In this document: piece by piece, positions 1 through 9,011 of the stretch
Numbering within the stretch: the stretch's first letter is position 1
Layout of the letters: every line of letters begins with the position of its first letter
Source: Desulfobacterales bacterium
Lineage (GTDB): Bacteria; Desulfobacterota; Desulfobacteria; Desulfobacterales; Desulfosalsimonadaceae
DNA length: 64,000 nucleotides
Direction: 5' to 3'
Assembly: GCA_034520365.1 (NCBI GenBank)
Contig: JAXHNP010000007.1
Coordinates: forward strand, 930,001-994,000
The notes under the pieces: model-generated
Seen by the model: the letters and a program-made list of their open reading frames with translations, nothing else
What the model was told of the DNA's origin: nothing
Databases searched by the model: none
Position numbers and translations under genes: made by a program

Positions 1-465
1 GCGTTTAAAATTGGTTTTCGGCATTTTGAGCATCATGCAGGGGCTGGTGATCACCTGGGTCACCATGGCATCCGGATCCGGTATCATCCATTTAAGCACT
101 ACCGTGACGGTTTTACCGGAAATATGCGCGTGCCCGCTCACGTATTCGAGAGCGTAGCCGCCGGTGGGCTGCCGCCCCATGTGAACGAAAAGAATGCCGT
201 AATTTTTAAAATCAAAGTTTTCCGTCCATTCCGGAGCGCTGCCTCCGATCTGACGGCGATCCATCCGGTCAAAAACCCTCGTAAGCCGGGCTCTGTCCGC
301 AATCCACAAAGCAGTCGACATTGCCGCCGTGTTTTCGCAGTGCGTGCGTTCATGCATGACCTGTATATCTATGGATTTAAAATCCTGCGGCGTTTCGGCA
401 TGGGTGCAGCCGAACAGACCGATCCACAGAAGGCATATGAAGCTGGCTGCAAAAGACCGATTCAT
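1..465 (-). CDS. PrcB-like lipoprotein, partial (runs off left edge)
   Basis: The first 155 codons are visible with no stop, and the end lies beyond the window. The start is an ATG overlapping the stop of the upstream subtilase (ATGA), with AAGGTG just before it. The N-terminus is a lipoprotein signal ending in LFGC, so Cys20 is the likely lipidated residue and the product should sit in the cell envelope. Residues about 88-150 contain a segment with the motif QPTGGYALE (99-107), followed by alternating beta-strand-like sequence and MVTQVITSPC (134-143). I recognise this as the C-terminal PrcB domain, named after the lipoprotein of the Treponema denticola dentilisin protease complex. Coupling to an S8 protease matches that context. 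Binding to the protease is inferred. Confidence 0.75.
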   Translation of the reverse strand, partial: MNRSFAASFICLLWIGLFGCTHAETPQDFKSIDIQVMHERTHCENTAAMSTALWIADRARLTRVFDRMDRRQIGGSAPEWTENFDFKNYGILFVHMGRQPTGGYALEYVSGHAHISGKTVTVVLKWMIPDPDAMVTQVITSPCMMLKMPKTNFKR

Positions 466-3149
466 TGTTTCACCTTTTTAAGCGCCCTGTTATTGCTGCG
501 GCTGAGCGGGACGACCAGCCCGGAATTTTCTGCTTCCGGGATTTTTACATTGAATTCCGTGACAAAATCAAGTCCGGACCGGTCGCTGTCAAGATCTAAT
601 ATCGTGGGCTGGTCTGTAGACAGATACGCGCCGATGGCCTCTCCGGCATCACCGATATTGAAATCATTGTCCGAATCCGTGCCCGCGTATATTCGGTATT
701 TACCGGGTTCGACCCCGGTAAATTGATACTTGTACCGGCTGTCCGCGCCTGCCACGGATACCTGGTCCACGGTTTCATCGCTCTGACTGTCCACCAGCAG
801 CACATAATGAAATCCTGCATCCGGTGCCAGAGTGGTGCTGCTGATTCGAAGGCTCACCGGGACCTCCACGGTGTTTTCCGAAGACGCAAAGGTTATCACG
901 GCATTATAGGCCCCGTCTGACAGGCGCTCGCGGTCAGCGGTAACGGTATAGGTGCCCAGGCCGTTTTCATCGGTTTCCGCTGCGGATACGGTAAGCCACT
1001 GCGCGTCTGCCGTGACCTGGGTAATGGACAAATCTCCGGGGCCCATGCGGGCGGCGGCAAGCGTAGTGGATGAGAGGCTGCTGCCCAGGCTGATAGAGCC
1101 GGGACTGATATTTAGTACCGTGGGTGCCGAGTCGTCCCGGGCGGCACGGACCGCCAGGCTGGCATCGATTAACCCGTAGCCGTAACGGTCATCCCGGCCG
1201 GCCGGCCCGAGATCCCGGACAATCGCCCCGCTCTGGAGAAAGGCGTCCAGATCATCGGGGGTAAGATCCGGGCGCACCGATTTCATGAGGGCGGCCACAC
1301 CGGCCATATGCGGGGCAGCCATGGAGGTGCCCTGGAAAAACGTATAGACGTTCTGGATTTTTCCGTCGGAATCGTCCCCGCCCGTGCTGAGTACGCCGTC
1401 CACATACCCGTCGCCGTTTAGATCGCCGGAAAAATCCCCGCCCGGGGCAGCCACATCAATGCTTGGGCCGAAATTGGAATAGGGCGCCGGATTGGCATTA
1501 ATATCCACGGCGCTGACTGAAATGACCCCGTCATATGCGGCCGGATACGAGGGCGCGTTCTCCGCTGAGTTGCCGGCTGCGGCGACAATTATCACCCCGG
1601 CCGCCCGGGCCTGGGCAAGGACATCCTGCTCGGTCTGGGAGAAACTCCTGCCCCCGAGGCTTAAGTTGATAATATCCGCCGGTTCATCCGGGGTTGTGCC
1701 GGAATCGTTTTCAAGGCCGGCCGCATACCGGACCCCCTGCAGGATATCATAGGTGGTGCCGGAATCGCCTTTGCCGAGGGTGCGGATGGCCATAATCCGG
1801 CAATTCCAAGCGACACCCGCCACGCCGGTGTCGTTGTCCGTGGCTGCCGCCACGGTGCCGGCCACATGCGTGCCGTGAAAGGAGCTGCTTCCCTGAGTGT
1901 CGTCTCCCGTGTCATTCGGGTCGCTGTCAATACCATCCCCATCCATGGCCCGGTCGGGATCGCTGATAAAATCATAGCTGTCCGCTGTGATTTTGCCGGC
2001 GAGATCCGGATGGTCAACGATCACGCCCGTATCGATGACCGCGACTTTAACATTTTGTCTGCCCCGGGTTATTTCCCACGCGTCCGGCAGATTGATCAGA
2101 GGGTAATGCCATTGAAGCGGATAATATTCATCATTTGGGCTCTGGAGCGCCTGGTGGATATAGTTCGGGCAGGCAGCCGCGATATCCGAACGGCTGCGCA
2201 GGGTTTTGATTTTATATAGGGTCTCTAATTTTTCCCGCGTGCGGGCATTCATGGATGCGCCCGGCAAAAGCAAGCTTTGGGAATTCAGCCCGGCGGATTG
2301 GGACTGAATGGTTTGATCGCCAATATTATCGGCGGAAATGGCAAACAGCTGCGCCCGTCCGGGTCCGCCGGCGAGATGCCGCATGCCTGGGGCAGGGATT
2401 GCATTGGCGGTACCTGCGGCGATTGGCTGGGACTTACTCGATTTGACGATCACCTCGCCGGGCACGAAATTCTGGCTGAGGCGAAGGCTGGATCGGTTTT
2501 GGCTGTTTTGTGCCTGCCCGATGGTGAGTGTGTAATTGGAGGCGCCGAGTTCGGTGATGACCTGGATCAGGTAGGTGCCGGCATCCGGTGCGCTAAGGGA
2601 CTCGGTGCGGGCGAATCGATCGATGGCGGAGTCGATCAATTCAAGGCTTGCCGCATCATAGAGGTACAGATCCAGGTCGGCATCCAGGATCGGGGCGGCG
2701 ATATTTAGCACAATCCGCTCCCCGGCCAGCAGCTCCGCCCGGAATACGTCATTAATATCGCCCCGGTCAAACGAGCGGCCCTCTTGCCCGGTCTGCGGCT
2801 GGTTGACATAGCCGCCCAGGGTGACCGGGGTCGGGACTGTCTGGGCCTGTTCTGCACTGTCATTTGGCGTATAAGCGGCTTTGGGATCATTGACATCGCT
2901 GTCAATGGCTGTGTTGGAGGCTGCGGTGATGGTGCCGGATAAGGTGTATTTAGTGACGGTCGGCGGGGTGGTGTCCGCCTCATCCCCGTCGCTCCCGGAA
3001 TCACAGCCAAAGCCGAAAAAAATAATTAATCCCGTCATCAGAAGGAAAAAGAGCAGACGCCGCAAAGGATAAGGGGGTTTTGCTTCAGGGCAGCCGCTCT
3101 TGGGGATATTCGCAGGAAATATATTAAAAAAATATGTCATCAATCGCAT
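462..3149 (-). CDS. S8 family subtilisin-like serine protease, probable lipoprotein
   Basis: This 895-residue secreted protease has a hydrophobic segment at about 31-48 followed by GFGC, so Cys49 is a candidate lipid anchor. Residues about 125-210 resemble a bacterial pre-peptidase (PPC) beta-sandwich. The S8 catalytic domain spans about 345-670. It has Asp373 in AVIDTG, His425 in HGTHVAG, oxyanion Asn527 in AAAGNS and Ser609 in GTSMAAPHMAG, so the triad is complete. Two further beta-rich regions follow, about 675-770 (Ig or BACON-like) and 780-880, the latter with an Asp-rich DSDNDFNIGDAG stretch suggesting calcium binding. The next gene starts inside its stop codon. No clear ribosome-binding site precedes the annotated ATG, so the exact start is uncertain. 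Confidence 0.93.
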   Translation of the reverse strand: MRLMTYFFNIFPANIPKSGCPEAKPPYPLRRLLFFLLMTGLIIFFGFGCDSGSDGDEADTTPPTVTKYTLSGTITAASNTAIDSDVNDPKAAYTPNDSAEQAQTVPTPVTLGGYVNQPQTGQEGRSFDRGDINDVFRAELLAGERIVLNIAAPILDADLDLYLYDAASLELIDSAIDRFARTESLSAPDAGTYLIQVITELGASNYTLTIGQAQNSQNRSSLRLSQNFVPGEVIVKSSKSQPIAAGTANAIPAPGMRHLAGGPGRAQLFAISADNIGDQTIQSQSAGLNSQSLLLPGASMNARTREKLETLYKIKTLRSRSDIAAACPNYIHQALQSPNDEYYPLQWHYPLINLPDAWEITRGRQNVKVAVIDTGVIVDHPDLAGKITADSYDFISDPDRAMDGDGIDSDPNDTGDDTQGSSSFHGTHVAGTVAAATDNDTGVAGVAWNCRIMAIRTLGKGDSGTTYDILQGVRYAAGLENDSGTTPDEPADIINLSLGGRSFSQTEQDVLAQARAAGVIIVAAAGNSAENAPSYPAAYDGVISVSAVDINANPAPYSNFGPSIDVAAPGGDFSGDLNGDGYVDGVLSTGGDDSDGKIQNVYTFFQGTSMAAPHMAGVAALMKSVRPDLTPDDLDAFLQSGAIVRDLGPAGRDDRYGYGLIDASLAVRAARDDSAPTVLNISPGSISLGSSLSSTTLAAARMGPGDLSITQVTADAQWLTVSAAETDENGLGTYTVTADRERLSDGAYNAVITFASSENTVEVPVSLRISSTTLAPDAGFHYVLLVDSQSDETVDQVSVAGADSRYKYQFTGVEPGKYRIYAGTDSDNDFNIGDAGEAIGAYLSTDQPTILDLDSDRSGLDFVTEFNVKIPEAENSGLVVPLSRSNNRALKKVKQ

Positions 3150-3227
3150 CGCATGATTATTTTAATAAATAATCCTTAATGTAGAAGTTTCATCTAAAAT
3201 TTCAAATTCAAGCAGGGAGGGAGACCC

Positions 3228-3425
3228 ATGATTTGTTCATTCTCAAATCTGACCGATCAGGAGCTTAAAGCCATCCAGGAACTGGAAGGCAGCCTTAAAA
3301 CGTCACTTCTGGCTTTTTCCTGTCAAAATCTTAAAATTTCGGACTTATCCCAGGAAGACCTCTCCCGGATCCAGGAGCTGGAAACCCGGATGGGCATCAG
3401 CCTGGTCGCGGTAGATGCGGGTTGA
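3228..3425 (+). CDS. Small hypothetical protein, 65 aa
   Basis: A short gene with a good ribosome-binding site (GGGAGG, about 8 bases before the ATG). The product is predicted mostly helical, and its two halves resemble each other: LSDQEL-type and LSQEDL segments are each followed by IQELE (residues 18-22 and 47-51). It therefore looks like an internal duplication of a roughly 30-residue helix-turn-helix unit. No signal peptide, membrane segment or metal motif is visible. It is divergent from the protease and convergent with the lactate operon. I do not recognise the family. The evidence that it is real is the ribosome-binding site and the regular amphipathic pattern. Confidence 0.6.
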   Translation: MICSFSNLTDQELKAIQELEGSLKTSLLAFSCQNLKISDLSQEDLSRIQELETRMGISLVAVDAG

Positions 3426-3447
3426 CAGCCCCTTTCCTGCGGTGCAT

Positions 3448-5598
3448 TCATTTTAGCGCCCTGGCCAGGGCTTCGGCTATATGCAGCACCTCAAAGGGCA
3501 ATTTCTGCTGAATGGCCCCGCCCCTTAGCTGCATCACGCACCCCGGGCAGTCTGTGGCGAGAATTTCCGCGCCCGTGTCGCCGACCGCCGCCAGTTTTTT
3601 ATTCAAAATTTCCGCGGATATTTCCGGAAATTTGAATGAATAGGTGCCGCCCAGCCCGCAGCAGGTTTCCTCTTCGCCGTGGGGCACGTAGTCATATCCG
3701 GCGCTTTCGAGCACCTGCCGCGGGGCTTCGGTCACCCCCAATCCCCGGCACAAGTGGCAGGGGGCGTGATACGCGGCTTTCACCGGTTGTTCAGGCCGGC
3801 CGGCATCGGAGGCATCCAGCACGAAATGGGCAAATGAGCTGAAATCAATAATTTTCCGGGCAAATTGGGCGGCCTTGACCGTTCGGCCGGCGGCGGTCCC
3901 CAGCAGAAACGGGTAGTTCTCCCGCATGTGCGAGCCGCAGGAGGCGCAGAAGGTCAGGATGAAATCATACTCCGCCGGATCCATATGGCTGATATTGTAT
4001 TCGGCCACTTCGGCGGCGGCTTTGCGCTCGCCCAGCATATACAGGGGAAGGCCGCAGCAGCCCTGGGCATAGGGAAAGTCAATGCGGATGTTTTTGCCGG
4101 TAAACAGGCGCAGGCCGGCTTCGAGCTGTTCCGGATAGACAAAATCCTGCAGGCACCCGGAAAAAAGCGCCACCCGGTATTCCGGATGTGTCGGTCGGTG
4201 GGGCGCCGGATTCCAGCGGTCCCTGAAGGGTTTTTTGGAAAGGGCCGGCAGCGCCTTGAACGCATGCTCTTTGACCAGGGCATGGGGCAGATGCCGCATA
4301 TAGGGTGTGCCGCCGGTGACCGGCGTCTGGGCATAGCGGCCCGCGCGCAGCAGGGTGTGAAAGCGCCGGCGGTTTTTGATCACCGGCACGGCCAAAGCGT
4401 TTAGCACCGGTTTCCGGCCGTCTTCCTGGATCAGGGTGTGGACCTCCTTGATCAGCCGGGGCAGATCAATCCCCGCCACGCAGACCTCCTTGCAGGCCTG
4501 ACAGTTCAGGCAGTTCTGAACCAGGTTCTTGTCCCGGTTCTTGCCGTGAAAGAAATAGGTGAGGATGAGTCCGATCGCCCCGATATAGATGTGGCCGTAA
4601 GTGTGGCCGCCCACCATGCGATAGATGGGGCAGACATTGGCGCAGGCCCCGCAGCGCACGCAGCGAAGCGCCTCGGAGAAGACCGGGTCCCTGGCCAGCG
4701 CGCTTCGGCCGTTGTCCAGGAACACAATGTGCATCTGTTTCTGCCCGTCTGGGGCGGCAGCCGAGGGGGTTGCGCCGGTAATCCAGGTGACGTAGGAGGT
4801 CATGGCCTGGCCGGTGGCATTTCTGGGCAGGCCTTTTAGAATCTGCAGGGCCTCATGAAGCGTGGGGGTCAGCTTGTCCAGGCCCACCAGGGCCACATGC
4901 ACCCGGGGCAGGGTCGTCACCAGCCGGGCGTTTCCCTCGTTGGTGATCAGACCCAGCGTGCCGGTTTCGGCAATGGCGAAATTGGCGCCGGAGATCCCCA
5001 TATCCGCTTGCACAAACCGCTGCCGCAGTTCGCGGCGGGCCACCTTGACGAGCCGCTCAATATCGGTATCCTGGGGTTTTCCGGTGACTTCGGTAAACAG
5101 GCGGCTCACCTCGTTTCTGGAGAGATGAATGGCTGGCATGACCATATGGGAGGGCCCCTCGTGTCGCAGCTGGATAATCCATTCGCCCAGGTCGGTTTCA
5201 ATCACCTCATAGCCCTTGTTCTCCAGAAAATGATTGAGAAGGGTCTCCTCTGCGGTCATGGATTTGGCCTTGACGATTTTTTGGCAGCCGTTTTCTTCCG
5301 CGATCCGGGCGATAATGGCATTGGCTGCCGAATCGGAGTCGGCCATATGCACCGTGGCACCAGCCGCCTCCGCGGCATTCTTGAATTGGGCATACAGCTC
5401 ATCCATCCGGCCCATGGCCGCATCCTTGGCGGAAGCGATCTGCCGGATAAGCTCGGCCCGGTCAATCCCGGCGAAATTTTTGGCGCGTCCCTCGCGGTAG
5501 GCTACAGCGAAGTTGTCCAGGGCGGTTTTCTGGAATTTATTGTCAAGCGCCTCGCGAAGCTCTTTGCGGTAGGCGTTAAGGGTGTCAGCGGTTTGCAT
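3448..5598 (-). CDS. lldEF: Fused L-lactate oxidation Fe-S protein (LldF-LldE / LutB-LutA fusion)
   Basis: This 716-residue protein is the last gene of the lactate operon. Residues about 60-290 form a LUD domain. A ferredoxin-like module follows with two 4Fe-4S motifs, CVRCGACANVCP starting near Cys313 and CLNCQACKEVC near Cys363. The C-terminal third is a pair of CCG domains (QGCCGLP with CASCG; HAPCH, ETCCGLGG, TDCPGC), which normally form a separate LldE/LutA subunit. The fusion and its length match the LldEF-type protein of Desulfovibrio lactate operons. It should act with LldG as a cytoplasmic L-lactate dehydrogenase passing electrons through Fe-S clusters towards the membrane pool. It starts 14 bases after lldG, with AGAGGAAC upstream of the ATG. 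Confidence 0.93.
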   Translation of the reverse strand: MQTADTLNAYRKELREALDNKFQKTALDNFAVAYREGRAKNFAGIDRAELIRQIASAKDAAMGRMDELYAQFKNAAEAAGATVHMADSDSAANAIIARIAEENGCQKIVKAKSMTAEETLLNHFLENKGYEVIETDLGEWIIQLRHEGPSHMVMPAIHLSRNEVSRLFTEVTGKPQDTDIERLVKVARRELRQRFVQADMGISGANFAIAETGTLGLITNEGNARLVTTLPRVHVALVGLDKLTPTLHEALQILKGLPRNATGQAMTSYVTWITGATPSAAAPDGQKQMHIVFLDNGRSALARDPVFSEALRCVRCGACANVCPIYRMVGGHTYGHIYIGAIGLILTYFFHGKNRDKNLVQNCLNCQACKEVCVAGIDLPRLIKEVHTLIQEDGRKPVLNALAVPVIKNRRRFHTLLRAGRYAQTPVTGGTPYMRHLPHALVKEHAFKALPALSKKPFRDRWNPAPHRPTHPEYRVALFSGCLQDFVYPEQLEAGLRLFTGKNIRIDFPYAQGCCGLPLYMLGERKAAAEVAEYNISHMDPAEYDFILTFCASCGSHMRENYPFLLGTAAGRTVKAAQFARKIIDFSSFAHFVLDASDAGRPEQPVKAAYHAPCHLCRGLGVTEAPRQVLESAGYDYVPHGEEETCCGLGGTYSFKFPEISAEILNKKLAAVGDTGAEILATDCPGCVMQLRGGAIQQKLPFEVLHIAEALARALK

Positions 5599-5612
5599 CC
5601 GTCCGTTCCTCT

Positions 5613-6245
5613 TTAAGTGTCTTCTTTAAGGATTAGCACGTGCAGGGCAAGCGGGCCGTGCACACCCAATGTCAGCACCCGCTCGATATCCGCCGTGCGG
5701 CTGGCGCCGGTAATGAAGGCGGTATAACCGGGCCGTGCCGAAAGGCTTTTTAAGAGCAGGGGTTCCAGATCTTCCGTATCAGCAAGGATGTCCGCTGCCC
5801 GGAGGATGGCGATGTGCACTTCACTGATCATTGTAGCCAGGCGCAGATCTTCACTGGTGCAGTTTAGGACAAGGGTGCCGGTATCGGCAATCCCGGCAGT
5901 TGCTGTGGTCAAACCCACGTCAATGCCGCCGGTATAGGCGTGCATCCCGCGGTCGATCAGACCGATGCCGGCCTCCCGGCAAAGCGGGGTGAGTGCCGAT
6001 ATCGCATCTTCCCCCAAATCAGGTACGGCCATTAGCCTCTCCCATTGTTTCAGCCCGCAGAGTTCTTCTGCCGGATCGGACAAGGGGAATTCACAGCCTG
6101 AGGAGAGAATCTGACAGGCCGCCTTATCCCGGCAGATGGTGACGGCATAGTCATAGGCCGCCTCGATTGTGTCCACCAACTGGACCTCAGTGGAAACCGC
6201 ACGGGCCTTTTCGGTAAATTTTTCGATTAACGCATGCTGGCTCAT
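5613..6245 (-). CDS. lldG: LUD-domain lactate utilization protein (LldG/LutC)
   Basis: A 210-residue single LUD domain protein of the LutC/LldG family, the third component of the Fe-S L-lactate dehydrogenase. Characteristic segments are TISEVHIA-like MISEVHIAIL in the middle and the closing ITGASRTADIERVLTLGVHGP region, which reads as ITGASRTADIE followed by GVHGP. Its ATG overlaps the stop of the upstream HdrD-like gene (ATGA), suggesting translational coupling, and it is followed closely by the fused lldEF gene. There are no signal peptides or membrane segments, so it is cytoplasmic. Function is assigned from family and operon. The gene pair resembles the adjacent small and large lactate-oxidation genes of Desulfovibrio. 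Confidence 0.92.
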   Translation of the reverse strand: MSQHALIEKFTEKARAVSTEVQLVDTIEAAYDYAVTICRDKAACQILSSGCEFPLSDPAEELCGLKQWERLMAVPDLGEDAISALTPLCREAGIGLIDRGMHAYTGGIDVGLTTATAGIADTGTLVLNCTSEDLRLATMISEVHIAILRAADILADTEDLEPLLLKSLSARPGYTAFITGASRTADIERVLTLGVHGPLALHVLILKEDT

Positions 6246-7594
6246 TTAGCTTTTGCCTCGCTGGCGGGTGTATGGGCGGCGGCCTCTGTTTCACCCATTT
6301 TATCAAGGGCCTCCGCATAGAGTTCCACCGGGTGTTTGACCGCAATGCCGCAGCCGGCGTGGGATAACAGATCGGTAATCTGCATCATGCAGGCCGGACA
6401 TCCCGTGGCCACGACATCCGCCCCGGATTCAATGATGCGGCTTGATTTTTTCTGACCGATTTTCCGGGAGATATCATAGTGCTGGAGGTTAAAGCTCCCG
6501 CCCATGCCGCAGCAGCGGTCCGCCTCGCGCATCTCCACAAACTCCCGGTCAGGCAGGGCGGAAAGCACGGCCCGTGGCTGGGAGAAAATGCCCAGAGATT
6601 TCTTGAGGTGGCAGGGATCGTGATAGGTGACCCGTTTTTCCGAAATCGGCTGATCCCCTATGGGCTGGATGTTTACGACATCCACCAGAAATTCGTTGAT
6701 ATCCCGGGTTTTTTCCGAGATGGCCAGAACCTTTTCGCGAAGCGCGGCCGGGAAATTTTCTGTCATCAGGGGCCATAGTTTTTTGATGGTGGATGTGCAG
6801 GTGGCGCAGGGGGTGATCAGGTAATCATAATCCACGCTTTCAAATATTTGGATGTTTTTTCTTACCAGCTGCTCAAATGTCTGGCGGTCGCCGGCGGCAA
6901 GGGCGGGGATGCCGCAGCAGGGCACCTGATCGGCGACAAACACATCCACCTGATGGTAATCAAACACCCGCATGGCCGCATCGCCGACTCTGGGCAGGAC
7001 TTTGTCAATCAGGCATCCGGGATAAAAGGCGACTTTGGGGCCTGAATGATTCGGCCTCTTAAACCGCCGGTGCGCGTGCTTGTGCCAGGCTGTTTTGGCC
7101 AGCGGCAGGTAATGGCGGTCCCCGATGACGGGGGACATGAACCGGGCACATGAGGAACCCAGGGTCTCGTCGATCTGTTTGGAAAAAGGCCCCTGGATCC
7201 TGGCCATCCAGCGGAGCAGGCGATCGAATCGGTCCGGATTGGAGAGAAAGCCCCGGAAAATGGCTTTTTTAACCGGCGACAAACCGAGGTAGCCGGTGAT
7301 AATCGCCCGGGCTTTTAAAAAGATATCCAGGATTTTGACCCCGCTGGGGCAGGCGGCTTCGCAGGAGCCGCACAAGAGGCAGCGGTCCAGGCGCTCCTTG
7401 ACCGCCTCGGGGTTATCGAGGATTTCCTTGCTTAGGTTTTCCACCAGCACGAGTTTGCCGCGGGCCACGTCGGTTTCCCGGCCGGTTTCGCCGTAGAGCG
7501 GGCAGGCCGCCTGGCACATGCCGCAGCGGGTGCAGCAGACCAGTTCTTCGTCGAGTTCATTGAGCAATCGGACCAGTTTGCGAATATCTGCCAT
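6242..7594 (-). CDS. HdrD/GlcF-like iron-sulfur protein of D-lactate dehydrogenase
   Basis: A 450-residue (Fe-S)-binding protein. The N-terminus has two 4Fe-4S ferredoxin motifs, CTRCGMCQAACP (about 22-33) and CLLCGSCEAACP (about 72-83). Two CCG domains follow: GCLIDK, VPCCGIPA and TPCATC, then HDPCHLK, DRCCGMGG and TGCPACMMQ. This is the GlcF/HdrD architecture, which accepts electrons from the FAD subunit and relays them to menaquinone or a membrane complex. Its start directly abuts the stop of the FAD-subunit gene (0 bases between), and its own stop overlaps lldG. In Desulfovibrio the homologous protein sits next to the D-lactate dehydrogenase. D-lactate, rather than glycolate, is inferred from the adjacent permease. 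Confidence 0.9.
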   Translation of the reverse strand: MADIRKLVRLLNELDEELVCCTRCGMCQAACPLYGETGRETDVARGKLVLVENLSKEILDNPEAVKERLDRCLLCGSCEAACPSGVKILDIFLKARAIITGYLGLSPVKKAIFRGFLSNPDRFDRLLRWMARIQGPFSKQIDETLGSSCARFMSPVIGDRHYLPLAKTAWHKHAHRRFKRPNHSGPKVAFYPGCLIDKVLPRVGDAAMRVFDYHQVDVFVADQVPCCGIPALAAGDRQTFEQLVRKNIQIFESVDYDYLITPCATCTSTIKKLWPLMTENFPAALREKVLAISEKTRDINEFLVDVVNIQPIGDQPISEKRVTYHDPCHLKKSLGIFSQPRAVLSALPDREFVEMREADRCCGMGGSFNLQHYDISRKIGQKKSSRIIESGADVVATGCPACMMQITDLLSHAGCGIAVKHPVELYAEALDKMGETEAAAHTPASEAKAK

Positions 7595-8983
7595 TTACCC
7601 CTCTCCGATCATTTTGCCCGGATTTAAAATATTTTTGGGGTCCAGCGCCTTTTTTAACCGTCTGGAATACAGGATCGTTCCCCGGCTGGTTTCATTCTCC
7701 AGATACTTGCTTTTGGCAAGGCCGATGCCGTGCTCCCCGGAAAGGGTGCCGCCGAGCGACAGCGCGGTTTCAAAGATCTCGTCAATGGCCTGCTCCACCC
7801 GCGAAAATTCCTCATGGTTTCGTTTGTCGGTGAGAATCGTCGGATGGAGGTTGCCGTCGCCGGCATGGCCGAAGGTGCCGATGGTGATATGGTATTTTTT
7901 CCCGATTTCATTGATTCTTTTCACCATTTCCGGGATTTTGCTGCGCGGCACGGTGGCGTCTTCGAGCACCGTGGTGGGTTTTAAGCGGGCCAGGGCAGGG
8001 AGGGCGTCGCGCCGGGCCTGCCAGATGAGATCCTTTTCAGCAGCCGATTGGGCCATCTGGATTTTGGTCGCGCCCTGGCGGGTGCAGAGCTCTTTTATCT
8101 GCGCGGCATCATCTTCGACTTCCGCCGGATGGCCGTCCACCTCGATCAGCAGAAGCGCCTCGGCATCCACGGGAAGCCCGGCCTGCCGGAAGTCCTCCAC
8201 GGTCCGGATGGTGAAATTATCCAGAAATTCCAGAGTACAGGGGATGATCTGGCTGGCAATGATGGCGGAGACGGTTTCCGATGCCTTTTCCACGGAATCA
8301 AAGACCGCCATCATGGCCTGCTGGGCCTTGGGCGGCGGAATGAGCTTGAGCGTTATCTGGCTGTAAACGCCGAGCAGCCCCTCGGAGCCCACCATAAGAT
8401 CGGTTAAGTTAAACCCGGTGGCGCATTTGACGGTGCGGGAGCCGGATTTGACCAGCTCACCCGCGGCATCGAAGAATTCAATGCCCATCACATAGTCCTT
8501 GGTCACCCCGTATTTAAGCCCCCGCAAGCCGCCCGCATTTTCCGCCACATTGCCGCCGATGGTGGAGACAGTCTGGCTGCCCGGGTCCGGCGGATAGAAA
8601 AGGCCCTTTTCCGCCGCGGCTGCGGCAAAATTCGCGGTGATCACCCCGGGCTGGACCACGCCGTACATGTCTTGCGCGTTGATTTCGATGATCTCAGCCA
8701 GGGCGTTGGTCACAATCACCACCGATTCCGTGCTGCTGGGAATGGTGCCCCCGCTTAGGTTCGTGCCCGAGCCCCGCACGGTAAGCGGCAGCCCGTGCCG
8801 GTGGCACAGCCGGACGGTCTGCCCCAGCTCTTCCGTGGTCGTCGGCCGAATCACCAGGGCGGGCACCACGGCATCCAGCACGGCCGAATCGTAGGCATAG
8901 GCCTGCCGGTCGGCTTCCTCGGCCATGACGTTTTGCCGGCCGATCTGTTTTTCAAATTCTTTGATCAGGTGTTTATTTGGCAT
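7595..8983 (-). CDS. glcD: FAD-binding D-lactate dehydrogenase (GlcD family)
   Basis: About 462 residues with the start chosen here. The N-terminal PCMH-type FAD domain has VRPTTTEELG-like IRPTTTEELG, the PP-loop-like GSGTNLSGG and the segment DPGSQTVSTIGGNVAENAGG, here split as DPGSQ and IGGNVAENAGG. The C-terminal FAD-oxidase domain has GTFGHAGDGNLHP and SGEHGIG. It oxidises D-lactate (or a related 2-hydroxyacid) to pyruvate, passing electrons to the adjoining Fe-S subunit. An upstream in-frame ATG at 9043 would overlap the permease gene by 32 bases. The ATG at 8983 has AGGA about 10 bases before it and leaves a normal 28-base spacer, so I prefer it. Confidence 0.92.
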   Translation of the reverse strand: MPNKHLIKEFEKQIGRQNVMAEEADRQAYAYDSAVLDAVVPALVIRPTTTEELGQTVRLCHRHGLPLTVRGSGTNLSGGTIPSSTESVVIVTNALAEIIEINAQDMYGVVQPGVITANFAAAAAEKGLFYPPDPGSQTVSTIGGNVAENAGGLRGLKYGVTKDYVMGIEFFDAAGELVKSGSRTVKCATGFNLTDLMVGSEGLLGVYSQITLKLIPPPKAQQAMMAVFDSVEKASETVSAIIASQIIPCTLEFLDNFTIRTVEDFRQAGLPVDAEALLLIEVDGHPAEVEDDAAQIKELCTRQGATKIQMAQSAAEKDLIWQARRDALPALARLKPTTVLEDATVPRSKIPEMVKRINEIGKKYHITIGTFGHAGDGNLHPTILTDKRNHEEFSRVEQAIDEIFETALSLGGTLSGEHGIGLAKSKYLENETSRGTILYSRRLKKALDPKNILNPGKMIGEG

Positions 8984-9011
8984 AATGGATATTTCCTGCT
9001 GGCATAATTCA

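Noticed and set aside
4855-5616. 253-residue open frame antisense to lldEF
   Set aside because: A shadow in high-GC coding DNA. No plausible protein sequence is visible.
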